From Pseudomonadota bacterium (GTDB lineage: Bacteria > Pseudomonadota > Gammaproteobacteria > Steroidobacterales > Steroidobacteraceae): DNA of 64,000 nucleotides. Shown one piece after another: positions 34,465 through 43,535 of the stretch (positions within the stretch are counted from its first letter, which is position 1; every line of letters starts with the position of its first letter). Location: positions 124,001 to 188,000 of the forward strand of contig JANXUT010000055.1 in NCBI GenBank assembly GCA_025356075.1, given 5' to 3'. The notes beneath the pieces were generated by a model. That model searched no databases. It worked only from the letters and a program-made list of their open reading frames with translations, and had not been told where the DNA came from. The position numbers were made by a program, and so were the translations under genes.

Positions 34465-34485
34465 TTGTACCGCTCGACGGTACAA
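34465..34485. promoter_or_regulatory. Perfect inverted repeat upstream of liv operon
   Basis: TTGTACCG-CTCGA-CGGTACAA is a perfect 8-bp inverted repeat with a 5-base spacer. It lies between the yceI terminator and livK, 106 bases before the livK ATG. A dimeric regulator site or a second terminator hairpin would both fit. Its moderate A+T content and position favour an operator (inference). Confidence 0.45.
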
Positions 34486-34591
34486 CCGCGGCGAACCGAC
34501 GCCACCGGGCCGCTCGCGTGAGCGTGCCTACTCGATTCAAGCCCATTCGTGACATGCTCCTCGGCGAACAACGAATCCGACGGAGACTGTC

Positions 34592-35771
34592 ATGTTGCGC
34601 CGCACGCTATCCGCGACCGCGCTCCTCTCGACGCTGCTCCTGGTAACGGTCGTTCGGGCCCGATGAAGTCGTCATCGGCGCCTCGCTGCCGCTCTCCGGT
34701 GCGCTCGCGAGTTTCGGCTCGTTCCAGCGCTGGGGCTACGAACGCGCCGTCGCCGAAGCCAACAAGAGCGGTGCCGTCGCGTTCGGCGGCAGGCGCCAGC
34801 TGCTCAAACTGGTCGTCCGCGACGACAAGACCGACGCGAACGTGAGCGCTAGCAACATCGAAACGCTGATTTCGCGCGACCACGCCGTCGCGCTCCTCGG
34901 ATCCTGCACGCCGGCGCTCGTGAATGCGGGTGCGCTCGTGGCCGAGCGGCACCGTGTACCGATGGTGACGGCCTGCGACCCACGTCAGGCGTTCACGTCC
35001 GTGCGCGCGTGAAAGTACGTCTGGGATCTCTTCTTTGACGAGGCCGATCTCGCCGAGGCGCCGTTTCGTGCGCTGACGGAGGCGGTGGTTGCCACGAACC
35101 GCAACGTTGCGATCCTGCACGACAATGGCCCGGATGGGCAGGTCGTCGGCGGCCAGCTGTGGCCGGCGCTCGCGAAGAAGTACGGCTTCAACGTAGTTGT
35201 CTCGGCATCCTTCCCGGTCGACAACGCCCAGTTCACCTCGATCATCGCCGATGCCAAGGCCAAGTCCGCCGACATCGTGCTCGTCGATGCGATCACGCCG
35301 CAGGCCGTCTCGATCCGCAAGCAGATTGCGTCCGCCGGCTACCATCCCAAGGTGCTCGTGATAGAAAAAGGAGCGGAGCCTGCCCAGTTCGGAGCTTCGC
35401 TCGGCGCGCTCGCCGAGGGCGTTCTTGTCGGCGGGTACTGGGATCCCTCCTTTCCCTACGCGGGCGCGAAGGAACTGATGGCCGCGTTCGAAGGGGAGAC
35501 CCACGAGCCCGGCAGCCAGCACATCGCCGATAGTTACGCCGCGGCGAAGGTACTCATCGCAGCGCTCGGTGCCGCGGGCAGCATCGAGCCGGGCGCGCTA
35601 AATACGGCGATCGGCCGCACCGACGCGACATTTGTCGTGGGGCCCGTCAAGTTCGATGGTCAGCATTTCGCCCGCCTGCCGATCGTCGAGGTGCAGTGGC
35701 AGACGAACAAGACCGTCGTCGTGTGGCCGGTGAGGGTTGCGACCGGAAAGCTGCTCTTCCCGCTGCCCTGA
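34592..35771 (+). pseudogene. livK: Broken branched-chain-type substrate-binding protein (LivK-like)
   Basis: A periplasmic binding protein of the leucine/aromatic-acid type (Peripla_BP_6). It has two lesions. The signal-peptide frame from ATG 34592 (MLRRTLSATALLSTLLL) meets TGA at 34664, while the mature domain (DEVVIGASLPLSGALASFGS) runs one base out of frame from 34662. Removing one base in GGGCCC restores the frame. Then TGA at 35010-35012 stands where Trp would fit (SVR-A-stop-KYVWDLFFDEA). After it the rest is intact to the end. The product cannot be made whole. It heads livHMGF. Confidence 0.85.
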
Positions 35772-35796
35772 CTGACGCCTTGCCGAGCCGAACGAG

Positions 35797-36669
35797 GTGA
35801 TCGGTCCCGAAGCCATCGCGAGCAGCCTGATCGTCGGCGTGCTGCTCGGTGGGATGTTCTCGCTGACGGCCGTCGGCCTCTCTCTCGTGCTCGGCGTCTT
35901 GAGGCTCGTCAACCTCGCGCACGGCGAGTTCCTCGTTGTCGGCGCGTACGCCGGCTTCTACCTGCTCAGCGTTGCCGGCATCGATCCGCTGCTCGGGTTG
36001 CCGGTCATCGCCGCGGGCCTCGCGCTCGCGGCGGCGCCGCTCTACCGCTACCTGATCGCGCCGCTGGCAGGGCGGGGTGCCGAGGCACCGATGATGACGA
36101 TGTTCGGCGTCTTGATCGTGTTGCAGAACCTGTTCCTGCTCGTCTTTCACGCCGACACGCGCAGCATCGAAACGAGCTACTCGACTGCGGCGCTTTCGCT
36201 CGGGACCGTGAGCGTCGGGCGGATCTACGTGATCGGATTTGTGATCTCCGTCACCGCCGTCGCGCTCATCCATCTCCTCGTGACACGCACCGAGTTCGGG
36301 CGTGACCTGCGTGCCAGCTCCGAGGACCCGACGGCGGCGGCGATCGTCGGCGTCAACGTCCGGCGCGTGCACATGCTGACCTTCGCGCTCGGCGCCGCGT
36401 GCGCCGGGGCCGGCGGCACGCTGAGCGGACTTGCGTTCTCGTTCACGCCCTCGAGCGGTGCCTCCTACCTTCTCAACAGCTTCGCGGTCGTCGTGCTCGG
36501 GGGCCTTGGCAGCGTCCTCGGGACGCTGGTCGCCGGCATCACGATCGGCGTAGTGCAGAGCCTCGGGGGCGTGCTGCTCGGCGACGGCTACCGCGACGCG
36601 GTCGCGCTCGTGCTCTTCCTCGTGGTACTGACAGTGCGGCCGCCGGGCCTCCTCGCGGGGCGGCGTTGA
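35797..36669 (+). CDS. livH: LivH-type ABC permease
   Basis: A 290-residue inner-membrane permease of the branched-chain amino acid/aromatic uptake family. Hallmarks are the N-terminal LGGMFSLTAVGLSLVLGVLRLVNLAHGEFL and the coupling-loop region EFGRDLRASSEDPTAAAIVGVNVRRVH (both quoted in part). About eight membrane helices are visible. It starts at a GTG 25 bases after the livK stop and its own stop overlaps an in-frame TTG of livM. It appears intact although its binding-protein gene is broken. It forms the import channel with LivM. Confidence 0.9.
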   Translation: MIGPEAIASSLIVGVLLGGMFSLTAVGLSLVLGVLRLVNLAHGEFLVVGAYAGFYLLSVAGIDPLLGLPVIAAGLALAAAPLYRYLIAPLAGRGAEAPMMTMFGVLIVLQNLFLLVFHADTRSIETSYSTAALSLGTVSVGRIYVIGFVISVTAVALIHLLVTRTEFGRDLRASSEDPTAAAIVGVNVRRVHMLTFALGAACAGAGGTLSGLAFSFTPSSGASYLLNSFAVVVLGGLGSVLGTLVAGITIGVVQSLGGVLLGDGYRDAVALVLFLVVLTVRPPGLLAGRR

Positions 36670-36680
36670 GCGGGAAGCAC

Positions 36681-37652
36681 GTGCCCTCGACGACCGACGT
36701 CGAGAAGTTCCGGGCGGCCGGCCGCTTCGACGGGCCGCTTGCGGCTGCCGTCGCGTTCGGTGCGCTACTCATCGCGCCGTCCTTCCTCGGGGACTACGGA
36801 TCGCAGATCCTGTTCCGATTCCTGATCGGACTCGTGCTGGCGCAGGCCTGGAATCTCCTTGGCGGCTACACCGGGCTCGTCTCGCTCGGCACGTCCTCCG
36901 CCGTCGGAGTCGGCGGCTATGCGCTCGTCGGGCTGCTCAACCACACGGGCCTCCCGCTCGCCCTCGTGATCGTGCTCGCGGCGCTTGGCGGTGCCGCACT
37001 CGCGGCGCTGGTAGCGCCGGCGCTCCTGCGGCTGCGCGGGCTCTACTTCACGGTCGGGACGCTCGCTCTCGCCGAGGTCCTGAGGCTCCTGATGATCAAC
37101 CTCGAGCGCTTCGGTGGCGCGAGCGGCCTCATCCTCGAGCGGGACCCTCCGGAGCTCGCACGGCTCGTCTACATCGCGGCCGCGCTCCTCCTCGCGAGCA
37201 CCGTCATCGAGTTCGCTTGCGCGCGAAGCGCGGCATCGCTCCTCCTGCGAGCGGTTCGTGACGACGAGGACGTCGCCGCGCAGGTCGGCGTCCGGCCCTT
37301 TCGCGTGAAGCTCGCGGCATTTGCAATCGCGAGTGCGTTGATGGCGGCGGCCGGCGCCGTGCAGGCGCTCAAGCTCGGCGCGATTGAACCCTACGGGATG
37401 TTCAGCCTGCGCTGGTCGGTCGATGCTCTTTCGATGGTCGTCATCGGTGGCCTCGGGAGTCGCCTCGGTCCCTTGATCGGAGCGGCGGTCGTGGTGCTCT
37501 CGGGTGAACTCCTCGCTGACTACCCGGAGGTACATCTTGCGCTGACAGGGGTGCTTCTGATCGTGGTCATGCGCTTCGCGCCCGGTGGGCTTGCGGCACT
37601 CGCAGCGCTGCTGATCGCGCGCGCGCGCCGGCCGCGCAGGGTCCCGCCGTGA
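36681..37652 (+). CDS. livM: LivM-type ABC permease
   Basis: A 323-residue permease, the partner of LivH. Typical strings are LAQAWNLLGGYTGLVSLGTS, LRGLYFTVGTLALAEVLRLL, AVRDDEDVAAQVGVRPFRVK and SVDALSMVVIGGLGSRLGPL. The GTG at 36681 follows GGGAAG closely. A TTG at 36666 that overlaps the livH stop (TTGA) is an alternative start. The 3' end overlaps the livG GTG by four bases. The gene looks intact. Confidence 0.88.
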   Translation: MPSTTDVEKFRAAGRFDGPLAAAVAFGALLIAPSFLGDYGSQILFRFLIGLVLAQAWNLLGGYTGLVSLGTSSAVGVGGYALVGLLNHTGLPLALVIVLAALGGAALAALVAPALLRLRGLYFTVGTLALAEVLRLLMINLERFGGASGLILERDPPELARLVYIAAALLLASTVIEFACARSAASLLLRAVRDDEDVAAQVGVRPFRVKLAAFAIASALMAAAGAVQALKLGAIEPYGMFSLRWSVDALSMVVIGGLGSRLGPLIGAAVVVLSGELLADYPEVHLALTGVLLIVVMRFAPGGLAALAALLIARARRPRRVPP

Positions 37653-38501
37653 GCGCGGGACCGCTCCTCGAAGTCCGGAATCTCGGCAAGCGCTACGGCG
37701 GGCTCGTTGCGCTCGAAGGTCTGTCTTTGACGCTACCGCCAGGCTCGCTGACCGGCATCATCGGCCCGAACGGTGCCGGCAAGTCGACGCTGATCGGGTT
37801 GCTGGGGGGCGCGCTGGAGCCTTCCACCGGCACGATCGTGCTCGATGGCGCCGACATCACGAAGCTGCCGGCGGCGGAGCGGGCGCGCCGCGGCATCGGG
37901 CGTACCCATCAGATTCCCCGTCCGTTCCTCGACATGACGATTGAGGAGAACCTTGAGGTGGCGCAGGCCGCTACCGCGCAGCGACCTCACTCCGCCGCCG
38001 GCCGCGCGCCGGCTCGAGATCCTAAAGCGGACGGCGCTCCTCGACGTGAGGGCTCTACGCGCGCGGGAGCTGCCGCTCCTGCGACGCAAGCGCCTCGAGG
38101 TCGCGCGCGCGCTGGCGCTTGAGCCGAGGCTCCTGCTGCTCGATGAAGTGGGCGCTGGCCTCATCGACGCGGAAATCACCGACCTCGTGGCGCTGATTCG
38201 GGGGATCGCCGCGACCGGCGTCACGGTCGTCATCGTCGAGCATGTGCTGCGCGTCGTGCGCGAATGCTGCACGAGCCTCGTCGTGCTCAACTTTGGCCGG
38301 CAACTCGCGGCGGGCGTGCCGAGCGAGGTCCTCGCGAGCGACGAGGTGGCCGCGGCCTATCTGGGCACGGCTCACCGCTCCGCGGCGCGCGCGACCGAGT
38401 CAGGAATCGCCACGGCGCCGACAGTCGGCGGCGGTGAAAGTCCGCTGCCCGGCGCGCCGGCGCCGGAGTCGATCGCGTGCCTCGTCGCCGCCGAGCGCGT
38501 G
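37649..38501 (+). pseudogene. livG: Frameshifted LivG-type ABC ATPase
   Basis: The N-terminal part (LLEVRNLGKRYGGLVALEGLS, Walker [31 protein letters not shown]) is in one frame. The rest continues in the next frame (RKRLEVARALALEPRLLLLDEVGAGL, then VTVVIVEHVLRVV). The break lies at about 37960-37990. Neither half alone is a working ATPase. The second frame runs without a stop through a 40-50-residue Ala/Pro/Gly-rich linker straight into livF, so the region may descend from a LivG-LivF fusion. The end given here is where the livF start can be placed. Confidence 0.8.
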
Positions 38502-39257
38502 ATGCCGGTGGGTACACCGCTCCTGCGCTTGCGCGGGGCGAGTGCCGCGTACGGTCAGGTGACGGCGCTTCATGACCTCAGCCTCAGCGTCGCCGCGGGC
38601 GAGGTCGTCGCCGTGCTCGGGCCCAACGGCGCGGGCAAGACCTCGCTCGCGCACGCGATCAGCGGTTCACTCGCACTGCGCGGTGGCACACTCGAGGTGG
38701 ACGGCCGCGACGTGACGGGGCTTCGCGCCGACCGGATCACGGCGCTCGGGATCTCCCATTGCATGGAGGGGCGAAGAATCTTCGCCGACCTCTCGGTCGA
38801 GCAGAACCTGCGCATCGCCGCGCGACGGACGCCGGCCGCCGAGGTCGAGCGTCGGCTCGCCGCGGTGTCCTCGCTCTTCCCGGTGCTGGCCGACCGGCGG
38901 GCGGACCCCGGCACGGCAATGTCGGGAGGCCAGCAGCAGATGCTCGCGATCGGCCGGGCGCTGATGGCGCGTCCGCGCCTCGTCGTATTCGACGAGATCA
39001 GCCTCGGGCTTGCGCCAATCGTCATGGACCGACTCTACGAGGCACTCCGGGCGCTAAGGGCCGCGGGACTTACCATGCTGATCGTCGAGCAGGATGTCGA
39101 CCGGGCACTTGAGATCGCCGATCGCGCCTACGTGCTCGAGCATGGCACGCTGGCGCTCGAAGGCGCCGCGCAGGCGGTGCGCGCGGACCCGCGCCTCCGG
39201 CATCTCTACGTGGGATCGCCCGACGAGCGCGAAGTCGGCGCGGCGGCGGGCGGGTAG
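38502..39257 (+). CDS. livF: LivF-type ABC ATPase
   Basis: A 251-residue ATPase domain of the LivF type. LRLRGASAAYGQVTALHDLSL leads to Walker A GPNGAGKTS. Further motifs are CMEGRRIFADLSVEQNL, signature MSGGQQQ, Walker B RLVVFDEISLGLAP and H-loop MLIVEQDVDRAL. The ATG at 38502 gives a normal LivF, but the same frame is open upstream to the livG C-terminal part with no stop between, so it could be part of a fused polypeptide. Its 3' end overlaps the convergent reductase gene by 52 bases. Confidence 0.82.
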   Translation: MPVGTPLLRLRGASAAYGQVTALHDLSLSVAAGEVVAVLGPNGAGKTSLAHAISGSLALRGGTLEVDGRDVTGLRADRITALGISHCMEGRRIFADLSVEQNLRIAARRTPAAEVERRLAAVSSLFPVLADRRADPGTAMSGGQQQMLAIGRALMARPRLVVFDEISLGLAPIVMDRLYEALRALRAAGLTMLIVEQDVDRALEIADRAYVLEHGTLALEGAAQAVRADPRLRHLYVGSPDEREVGAAAGG

Positions 39258-40225
39258 AGTCCGTGCACACGCCCGAAGAGCCGCGTGAGCCCAAACAGCG
39301 CATCGATCGTCGGGGTCGGCACGCCGACGCGCTGACCGATCTCCCGCGCGGCGCCCACGATGCTGTCGAGTTCGATCATCCGCCCGGCCTCGGCATCCTG
39401 CAGCATCGAGGTCTTGAACGCGCCGAGCTTGCGAGTGATCACGTGACGGTCGTCGGGCGTCTGGTTGACGCCGCAGCCGATCTTCTCGCCGATCGCCGCG
39501 GCCTCGCGCATCGCGTCGGTGCAGAATTTGCGCACGAGATCATCATCGAGTATCCGGTCCATCGTGGCGCCCGTCAGCGCCGAGACCGGGTTCGCCGTCA
39601 TGTTGCCCCACAGCTTGTACCAGATGTCGTAGCGTACCCGCGGCGAACAGGTCACCTCGAAGCCGGCGCGCGCGAGTACCTCGCCGAGACGTCGCACGCG
39701 TTCCGATGCCCCACCGGCCGCCTCACCGACGATGAGCCCCTGGCCTATGCGATGGGTCGTGAGTCCAGGCTCGCTGGTCGCCGTGCTCGCGTGAATGACA
39801 CAGCCGATCACCTGCGGCAGCGGAATCGCTTGGGCCGTGTGGCCGCCGGGATCGACGCTCTCGAGCGGGGCATCGCCGAGTGCCGGGATCGTGCCGCTGA
39901 ACCACCACGGGACGCCGTTCATCGCGGGGACCACGAGCGTGTCCGGCCCGATGAGCGGCTTAAGCGCCGGGGCGAGCGAGGGTAGTGCCGGTCCCTTCAC
40001 CGCGATGAAGACGACGTCCTGGACGCCGAGCTCGGTCGCGGAGTCGGACGCATGGGCCGGGGTCGTCAGCAGCGCCCCGTTCTGAAGGAGGCGCCAGCCG
40101 TGAGTGCGAAGCGCCGCGAGGGTCGAGCCGCGCGCGAGCACGCTCACCTCGGCTGCGCCCGAGGCGGCGAGCCGCGTGCCGAGGAAGCCGCCGATCGCGC
40201 CGGCGCCGACGATGCAGACCTTCAT
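39206..40225 (-). CDS. PanE/ApbA-family ketopantoate reductase-like dehydrogenase
   Basis: A 339-residue NADP-dependent reductase of the 2-dehydropantoate 2-reductase family. The N-terminal Rossmann motif is VGAGAIGGFLGTRLA. Catalytic-region strings are WYKLWGNMTANPVSALTGATM and the C-terminal helical domain DAEAGRMIELDSIVGA. It is the last gene of the hpa-type operon and overlaps the FAH gene by four bases. Either it is an ordinary panE paralogue or it reduces a 2-oxo-acid intermediate of the pathway; context favours the second (inference). The 3' end overlaps livF. Confidence 0.8.
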   Translation of the reverse strand: MKVCIVGAGAIGGFLGTRLAASGAAEVSVLARGSTLAALRTHGWRLLQNGALLTTPAHASDSATELGVQDVVFIAVKGPALPSLAPALKPLIGPDTLVVPAMNGVPWWFSGTIPALGDAPLESVDPGGHTAQAIPLPQVIGCVIHASTATSEPGLTTHRIGQGLIVGEAAGGASERVRRLGEVLARAGFEVTCSPRVRYDIWYKLWGNMTANPVSALTGATMDRILDDDLVRKFCTDAMREAAAIGEKIGCGVNQTPDDRHVITRKLGAFKTSMLQDAEAGRMIELDSIVGAAREIGQRVGVPTPTIDALFGLTRLFGRVHGLYPPAAAPTSRSSGDPT

Positions 40226-41163
40226 GGGTGTCCCGGTCCCGACCGGCGGTAGCCGGCGCGAAGGCGCTCCGGCACGCGCTCGTCGTTGCCGAGCGCGACG
40301 CGGCGGACCTCGGCGGAATCAGTCGGCGCGTGCCCGACACCGAGCGCCGAGGCGCGCGGCACGGGTCCCGCGACCACCCGGCTCGACAACCGTCCGAGTC
40401 CCGTGATCTCGACCTCGATGAGGTCGCCGACGGCGAGCGAGCGGGAGTGGCACGGCGTTCCCGTCAGGATCACGTCCCCCGGGAGCAGCGTGATGTGCCG
40501 GGCGATGTCCGCGATCATGTAGTGCGGCCCCCAGATCATTTCCTCGCCGATGTGCGCTTCCTGGACGAGATGGCCGTTCCGGTAGGTGCGCAGCGTCTGC
40601 TCGAGGATGTTGACCCCGCGCACGAGCCCCGGCCCGAGCGGCAGGAGGCCATCGGCGCCCTTGACCCTCAGCATCGATCCCTGGTCGGTGTCGCGGAAGT
40701 TCTGTTGGCCCATGTCGAGCGCCGGCGTGAACCCTTCGATGTAGTCCCACGCCTCCTCGGGAGTCACGTTGCGGCACACCGTGCCGATGACGGCGGCGAA
40801 TTCACCTTCGTAGTTGAGGTAGCCGCAGTCGGCCGGCTTCACGAGTTCACCGCCGTGGGCGTTGAGAGCCGTCACCGGCTTCATGAAGTAGGTCGGCGTC
40901 TCGGTGGGCTTCGCGGTGTTTCGCGATTCGATGCCGCGCGAGCTGTAACTCAAGTGCACGCAGATGATCTTGCTCGGTTCGCACGGCGGCAGATGCACGA
41001 GCGACTGCCCATCCAGCCGGCGCCCGTCATCGAGCGCGATCTCGCCGGTCTCGCTGACGCTCGCCCAGCAGGGGGAGCCACCGACGAGAAGCCGGCGCCG
41101 CTCGTGGCGCGGGCCGCGCAGGATGGCTGGCAGGCTCTTCGGCAGGAAATCCATGATCGGCAT
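40222..41163 (-). CDS. Fumarylacetoacetate hydrolase-family decarboxylase/isomerase (HpaG-like)
   Basis: A 313-residue FAH-family enzyme. Core strings are YFMKPVTALNAHGGELVKP, LNYEGEFAAVIGTVCRNV with metal-binding Glu residues, YIEGFTPALDMGQQNFR and LLPGDVILTGTP. In homoprotocatechuate degradation HpaG (COHED/OPET decarboxylase and isomerase) belongs to this family. E. coli HpaG is a tandem duplication, but here there is only one domain. It is preceded by hpaD with 11 bases between and overlaps the reductase gene. A decarboxylase or hydrolase on the ring-cleavage product is likely. Confidence 0.8.
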   Translation of the reverse strand: MPIMDFLPKSLPAILRGPRHERRRLLVGGSPCWASVSETGEIALDDGRRLDGQSLVHLPPCEPSKIICVHLSYSSRGIESRNTAKPTETPTYFMKPVTALNAHGGELVKPADCGYLNYEGEFAAVIGTVCRNVTPEEAWDYIEGFTPALDMGQQNFRDTDQGSMLRVKGADGLLPLGPGLVRGVNILEQTLRTYRNGHLVQEAHIGEEMIWGPHYMIADIARHITLLPGDVILTGTPCHSRSLAVGDLIEVEITGLGRLSSRVVAGPVPRASALGVGHAPTDSAEVRRVALGNDERVPERLRAGYRRSGPGHP

Positions 41164-41174
41164 CGCGGGCCCCG

Positions 41175-42035
41175 TCAGAGGACGTCGAACCAGACGTGGA
41201 TGTTGCCCGTCCCGCGGGCGTTCTCATAGGCCGAGAGCGTTGTGCCCTGGGCGCGGCACTCCTTGCCCCCCATCGCGCCGAGCATCTGCAGGTAGTGCCC
41301 GCCGGACGCCTCCCAATGCGCGGCGCGGAACTTCGCGGGCCACTGCTCGAGCACGAGGTCGTGGCGACCCTGGCGGAGGAGGGCGATCGCTTCCTTGTCG
41401 CTTGCTATGTTCTCCGGGCGCGACACGTTCACCTCATCGAAGATCCGCGGGCTCTTCGGGACCCAGTCGATGTCGTTGAACCGGTGGCTCAGCGCTCCCG
41501 AGGCGAGGATCGCGACGCGCGCATCGCTCTGGCGGATCGCCTCGCCGAGCACCGCGCCCGATTCGAGGAAATGTTCGAGCCTGCAGTTCTGGCAGCAGCT
41601 CATCGATACGATTCTTTCAGAACGCCGGAGCTTGTTCACGATGTTGATCGTCGGATAGTGACGCGCGAGATCCGGGTCGAAGACGCCCTTCGAGCGGACA
41701 CCGCGTTCGCGACCGACCCGCTCGAGGAGTCGCGCGAAGTCGGGCGAGCCCGGGTAGTCGTAGTGCTGGCCGAACAGGTACCAGGGCATTTCATCCGACA
41801 GGTACTTGCCCGAATAGTGGCTGCCGCCGTCGACGAGGTGATAGCCGGTCGTGAACCAGTGCGAGTCGATGATGACGAGGATGTCGGGCTTCACCTCATC
41901 GAGCTTCAGCCGCACGCGCTCGTAGCCGGCGATGAGGTCGGAATCGACTCCATTGCCCATCAGCAGGCGGAACTCCTCGCACTGGAACAGGCCCGGGTGG
42001 TGGGATACGAGCGCCGCGCCGACTAGCTGACCCAT
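41175..42035 (-). CDS. hpaD: Class III extradiol dioxygenase, HpaD-like
   Basis: A 286-residue LigB-superfamily ring-cleaving dioxygenase. Fe(II)-ligand candidates are His12 in VSHHPG and His59 in IIDSHW, with further motifs YHLVDGGSHYSGKYLSDEMP, ILASGALSHRFND and the C-terminal ARGTGNIHVWF. The pattern is that of 3,4-dihydroxyphenylacetate 2,3-dioxygenase, which opens homoprotocatechuate to the semialdehyde used by HpaE. TAGGAG lies just before the ATG. The true catechol substrate may differ because hydroxylase genes hpaBC are not present. Confidence 0.83.
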   Translation of the reverse strand: MGQLVGAALVSHHPGLFQCEEFRLLMGNGVDSDLIAGYERVRLKLDEVKPDILVIIDSHWFTTGYHLVDGGSHYSGKYLSDEMPWYLFGQHYDYPGSPDFARLLERVGRERGVRSKGVFDPDLARHYPTINIVNKLRRSERIVSMSCCQNCRLEHFLESGAVLGEAIRQSDARVAILASGALSHRFNDIDWVPKSPRIFDEVNVSRPENIASDKEAIALLRQGRHDLVLEQWPAKFRAAHWEASGGHYLQMLGAMGGKECRAQGTTLSAYENARGTGNIHVWFDVL

Positions 42036-42043
42036 GGGGACTC

Positions 42044-43519
42044 CTATCGCTGGCTGAAGCTGGCCCGGAAGGGCTTCTTCGGCACGACGATATCCTTGAT
42101 GTCACAGAAGAATTCGAAGCTCCACTCGCCGCCCTCGCGGCCGATACCGGAGCGCTTACAGCCGCCGAATGGCGCCGCGAGATCCCGGATCCCGAAGGAG
42201 TTCACCCAGATGAAGCCGGTCTTGACGGCCGAGGCGATCGCGGTCGCGTGGCCGACCTCGCCGTAGCAGACGCCGCCGAGGCCGTAGTCGACATCGTTGG
42301 CGAGCGCGACGGCCTCGGCGTCCGAGGCAAAGGTCTGCAGCGTCAGCACCGGCCCGAACACCTCGTTCTGCACGATCTCGGAGTCCTGCTTCACGTCGGT
42401 GAGCAGCGTCGGGGCAAAGTACTGCGCGCCGAACGGGTGCACGGCGCCGCCCCACAGCGCGGTTGCGCCCGCGGCGAGCGCGCGGTCGACGAAACCCTTC
42501 ACCCGTTCAACCTGGCGTGGGTGGATGATCGGGCCGACCTCGGTCGCCTCCTCGCGCGGATCACCGACGCGCAGCTTCTCGACGTAGCCACGCATCGCGG
42601 CGACGAAGGCCAGTGCGACGCCGCGGTGCACGAGGAGCCGCGTGCCGGCGAGGCAGACTTGCCCGGCGTTTCGGTACATGAGCGCGGCGGTGGCCGCCGC
42701 GTTGTCGAGGTCGGCGTCCTCAAGCACGATGAACGGCGACTTGCCGCCAAGTTCGAGGCTGCAGGGCACCAGGTTGCCCCCCGCGACGCGCGCGATCTGG
42801 CGCGCCGTCGGCACGGAGCCGGTGAAGGAGATCCGCGCAAGCCGCGCATCCGCGACGAGCGCGGCGCCGGTCGTGGCACCGGCGCCCTGCACGACATTGA
42901 GTACCCCGGGCGGAAGGCCGGCGGCGTGGGCCGCGTCCGCAAGGAGCGAGCTCGTAAGCGGCGCCCACTCGGGCGGCTTCAGCACCACGGTGTTTCCGGC
43001 CGCGAGCGCCGGTCCGATTTTCCAGGTCCCGAGCATCAGCGGCGCATTCCACGGCGTGATGATTGCCGTGACACCCGCCGGATCGTGCCGCACGAGGTGC
43101 GTCGCCTGGTCGGTCTCGAGGGCACGGTTCTGAAGGCCGAGAGCGTGCTCGGCGAAATACGTGAGGTTCAGCATCGCCCGCGGCACGACGCCGTGGCGCA
43201 TGCGCGAGAGGAGCACGCCCGCATCGTTCGACTCGAGGATGCAGAAGCCGCTCGCTCTCGCACCGATCTCGGCCGCGAACCGGTCGAGGACGGGCTTGCG
43301 CTTCGCGGCACCGAGCGCGGCCCACGCCGGGAATGCATCGCGCGCCGCACTCACTGCCGCCTGGACGTGCTCATCGAGGCCCGCGGAGATCCGGCCGAGC
43401 AGTCGCTGGTCGATCGGGGAGTGCAGCTCGAAGCTCGTCGCGGAGGGAACGCGGCGCCCGCCGATGTAGTGATGCGGCGAGACGTCCGTCCCGGCGACGC
43501 TGAGAGTGTCGGTGGTCAT
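42044..43519 (-). CDS. hpaE: 5-carboxymethyl-2-hydroxymuconate semialdehyde dehydrogenase (HpaE)
   Basis: A 491-residue NAD-dependent aldehyde dehydrogenase. The catalytic residues are Glu257 in LELGGKSP and Cys289 in GQVCLAGTRL. Cofactor motifs are TPWNAPLMLGTWKIGPALAAGN (in part) and FTGSVPTARQIA. The C-terminus has FGGCKRSGIGREGG. It follows hpaI and precedes hpaD in the operon, so it most likely oxidises the HpaD ring-cleavage semialdehyde to a tricarboxylate. The ORF runs far upstream to 44077, but the start at 43519 follows GGGAAG and gives the family length. Confidence 0.87.
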   Translation of the reverse strand: MTTDTLSVAGTDVSPHHYIGGRRVPSATSFELHSPIDQRLLGRISAGLDEHVQAAVSAARDAFPAWAALGAAKRKPVLDRFAAEIGARASGFCILESNDAGVLLSRMRHGVVPRAMLNLTYFAEHALGLQNRALETDQATHLVRHDPAGVTAIITPWNAPLMLGTWKIGPALAAGNTVVLKPPEWAPLTSSLLADAAHAAGLPPGVLNVVQGAGATTGAALVADARLARISFTGSVPTARQIARVAGGNLVPCSLELGGKSPFIVLEDADLDNAAATAALMYRNAGQVCLAGTRLLVHRGVALAFVAAMRGYVEKLRVGDPREEATEVGPIIHPRQVERVKGFVDRALAAGATALWGGAVHPFGAQYFAPTLLTDVKQDSEIVQNEVFGPVLTLQTFASDAEAVALANDVDYGLGGVCYGEVGHATAIASAVKTGFIWVNSFGIRDLAAPFGGCKRSGIGREGGEWSFEFFCDIKDIVVPKKPFRASFSQR

Positions 43520-43535
43520 GTCGCTTCCCAGTTCA

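Noticed and set aside
12493-35012. UGA read as Trp or selenocysteine (MFS and livK stops)
   Set aside because: TGA is the normal terminator of most genes here, including ATGA overlaps, and neither site is a selenoprotein family or has a visible SECIS-like hairpin.
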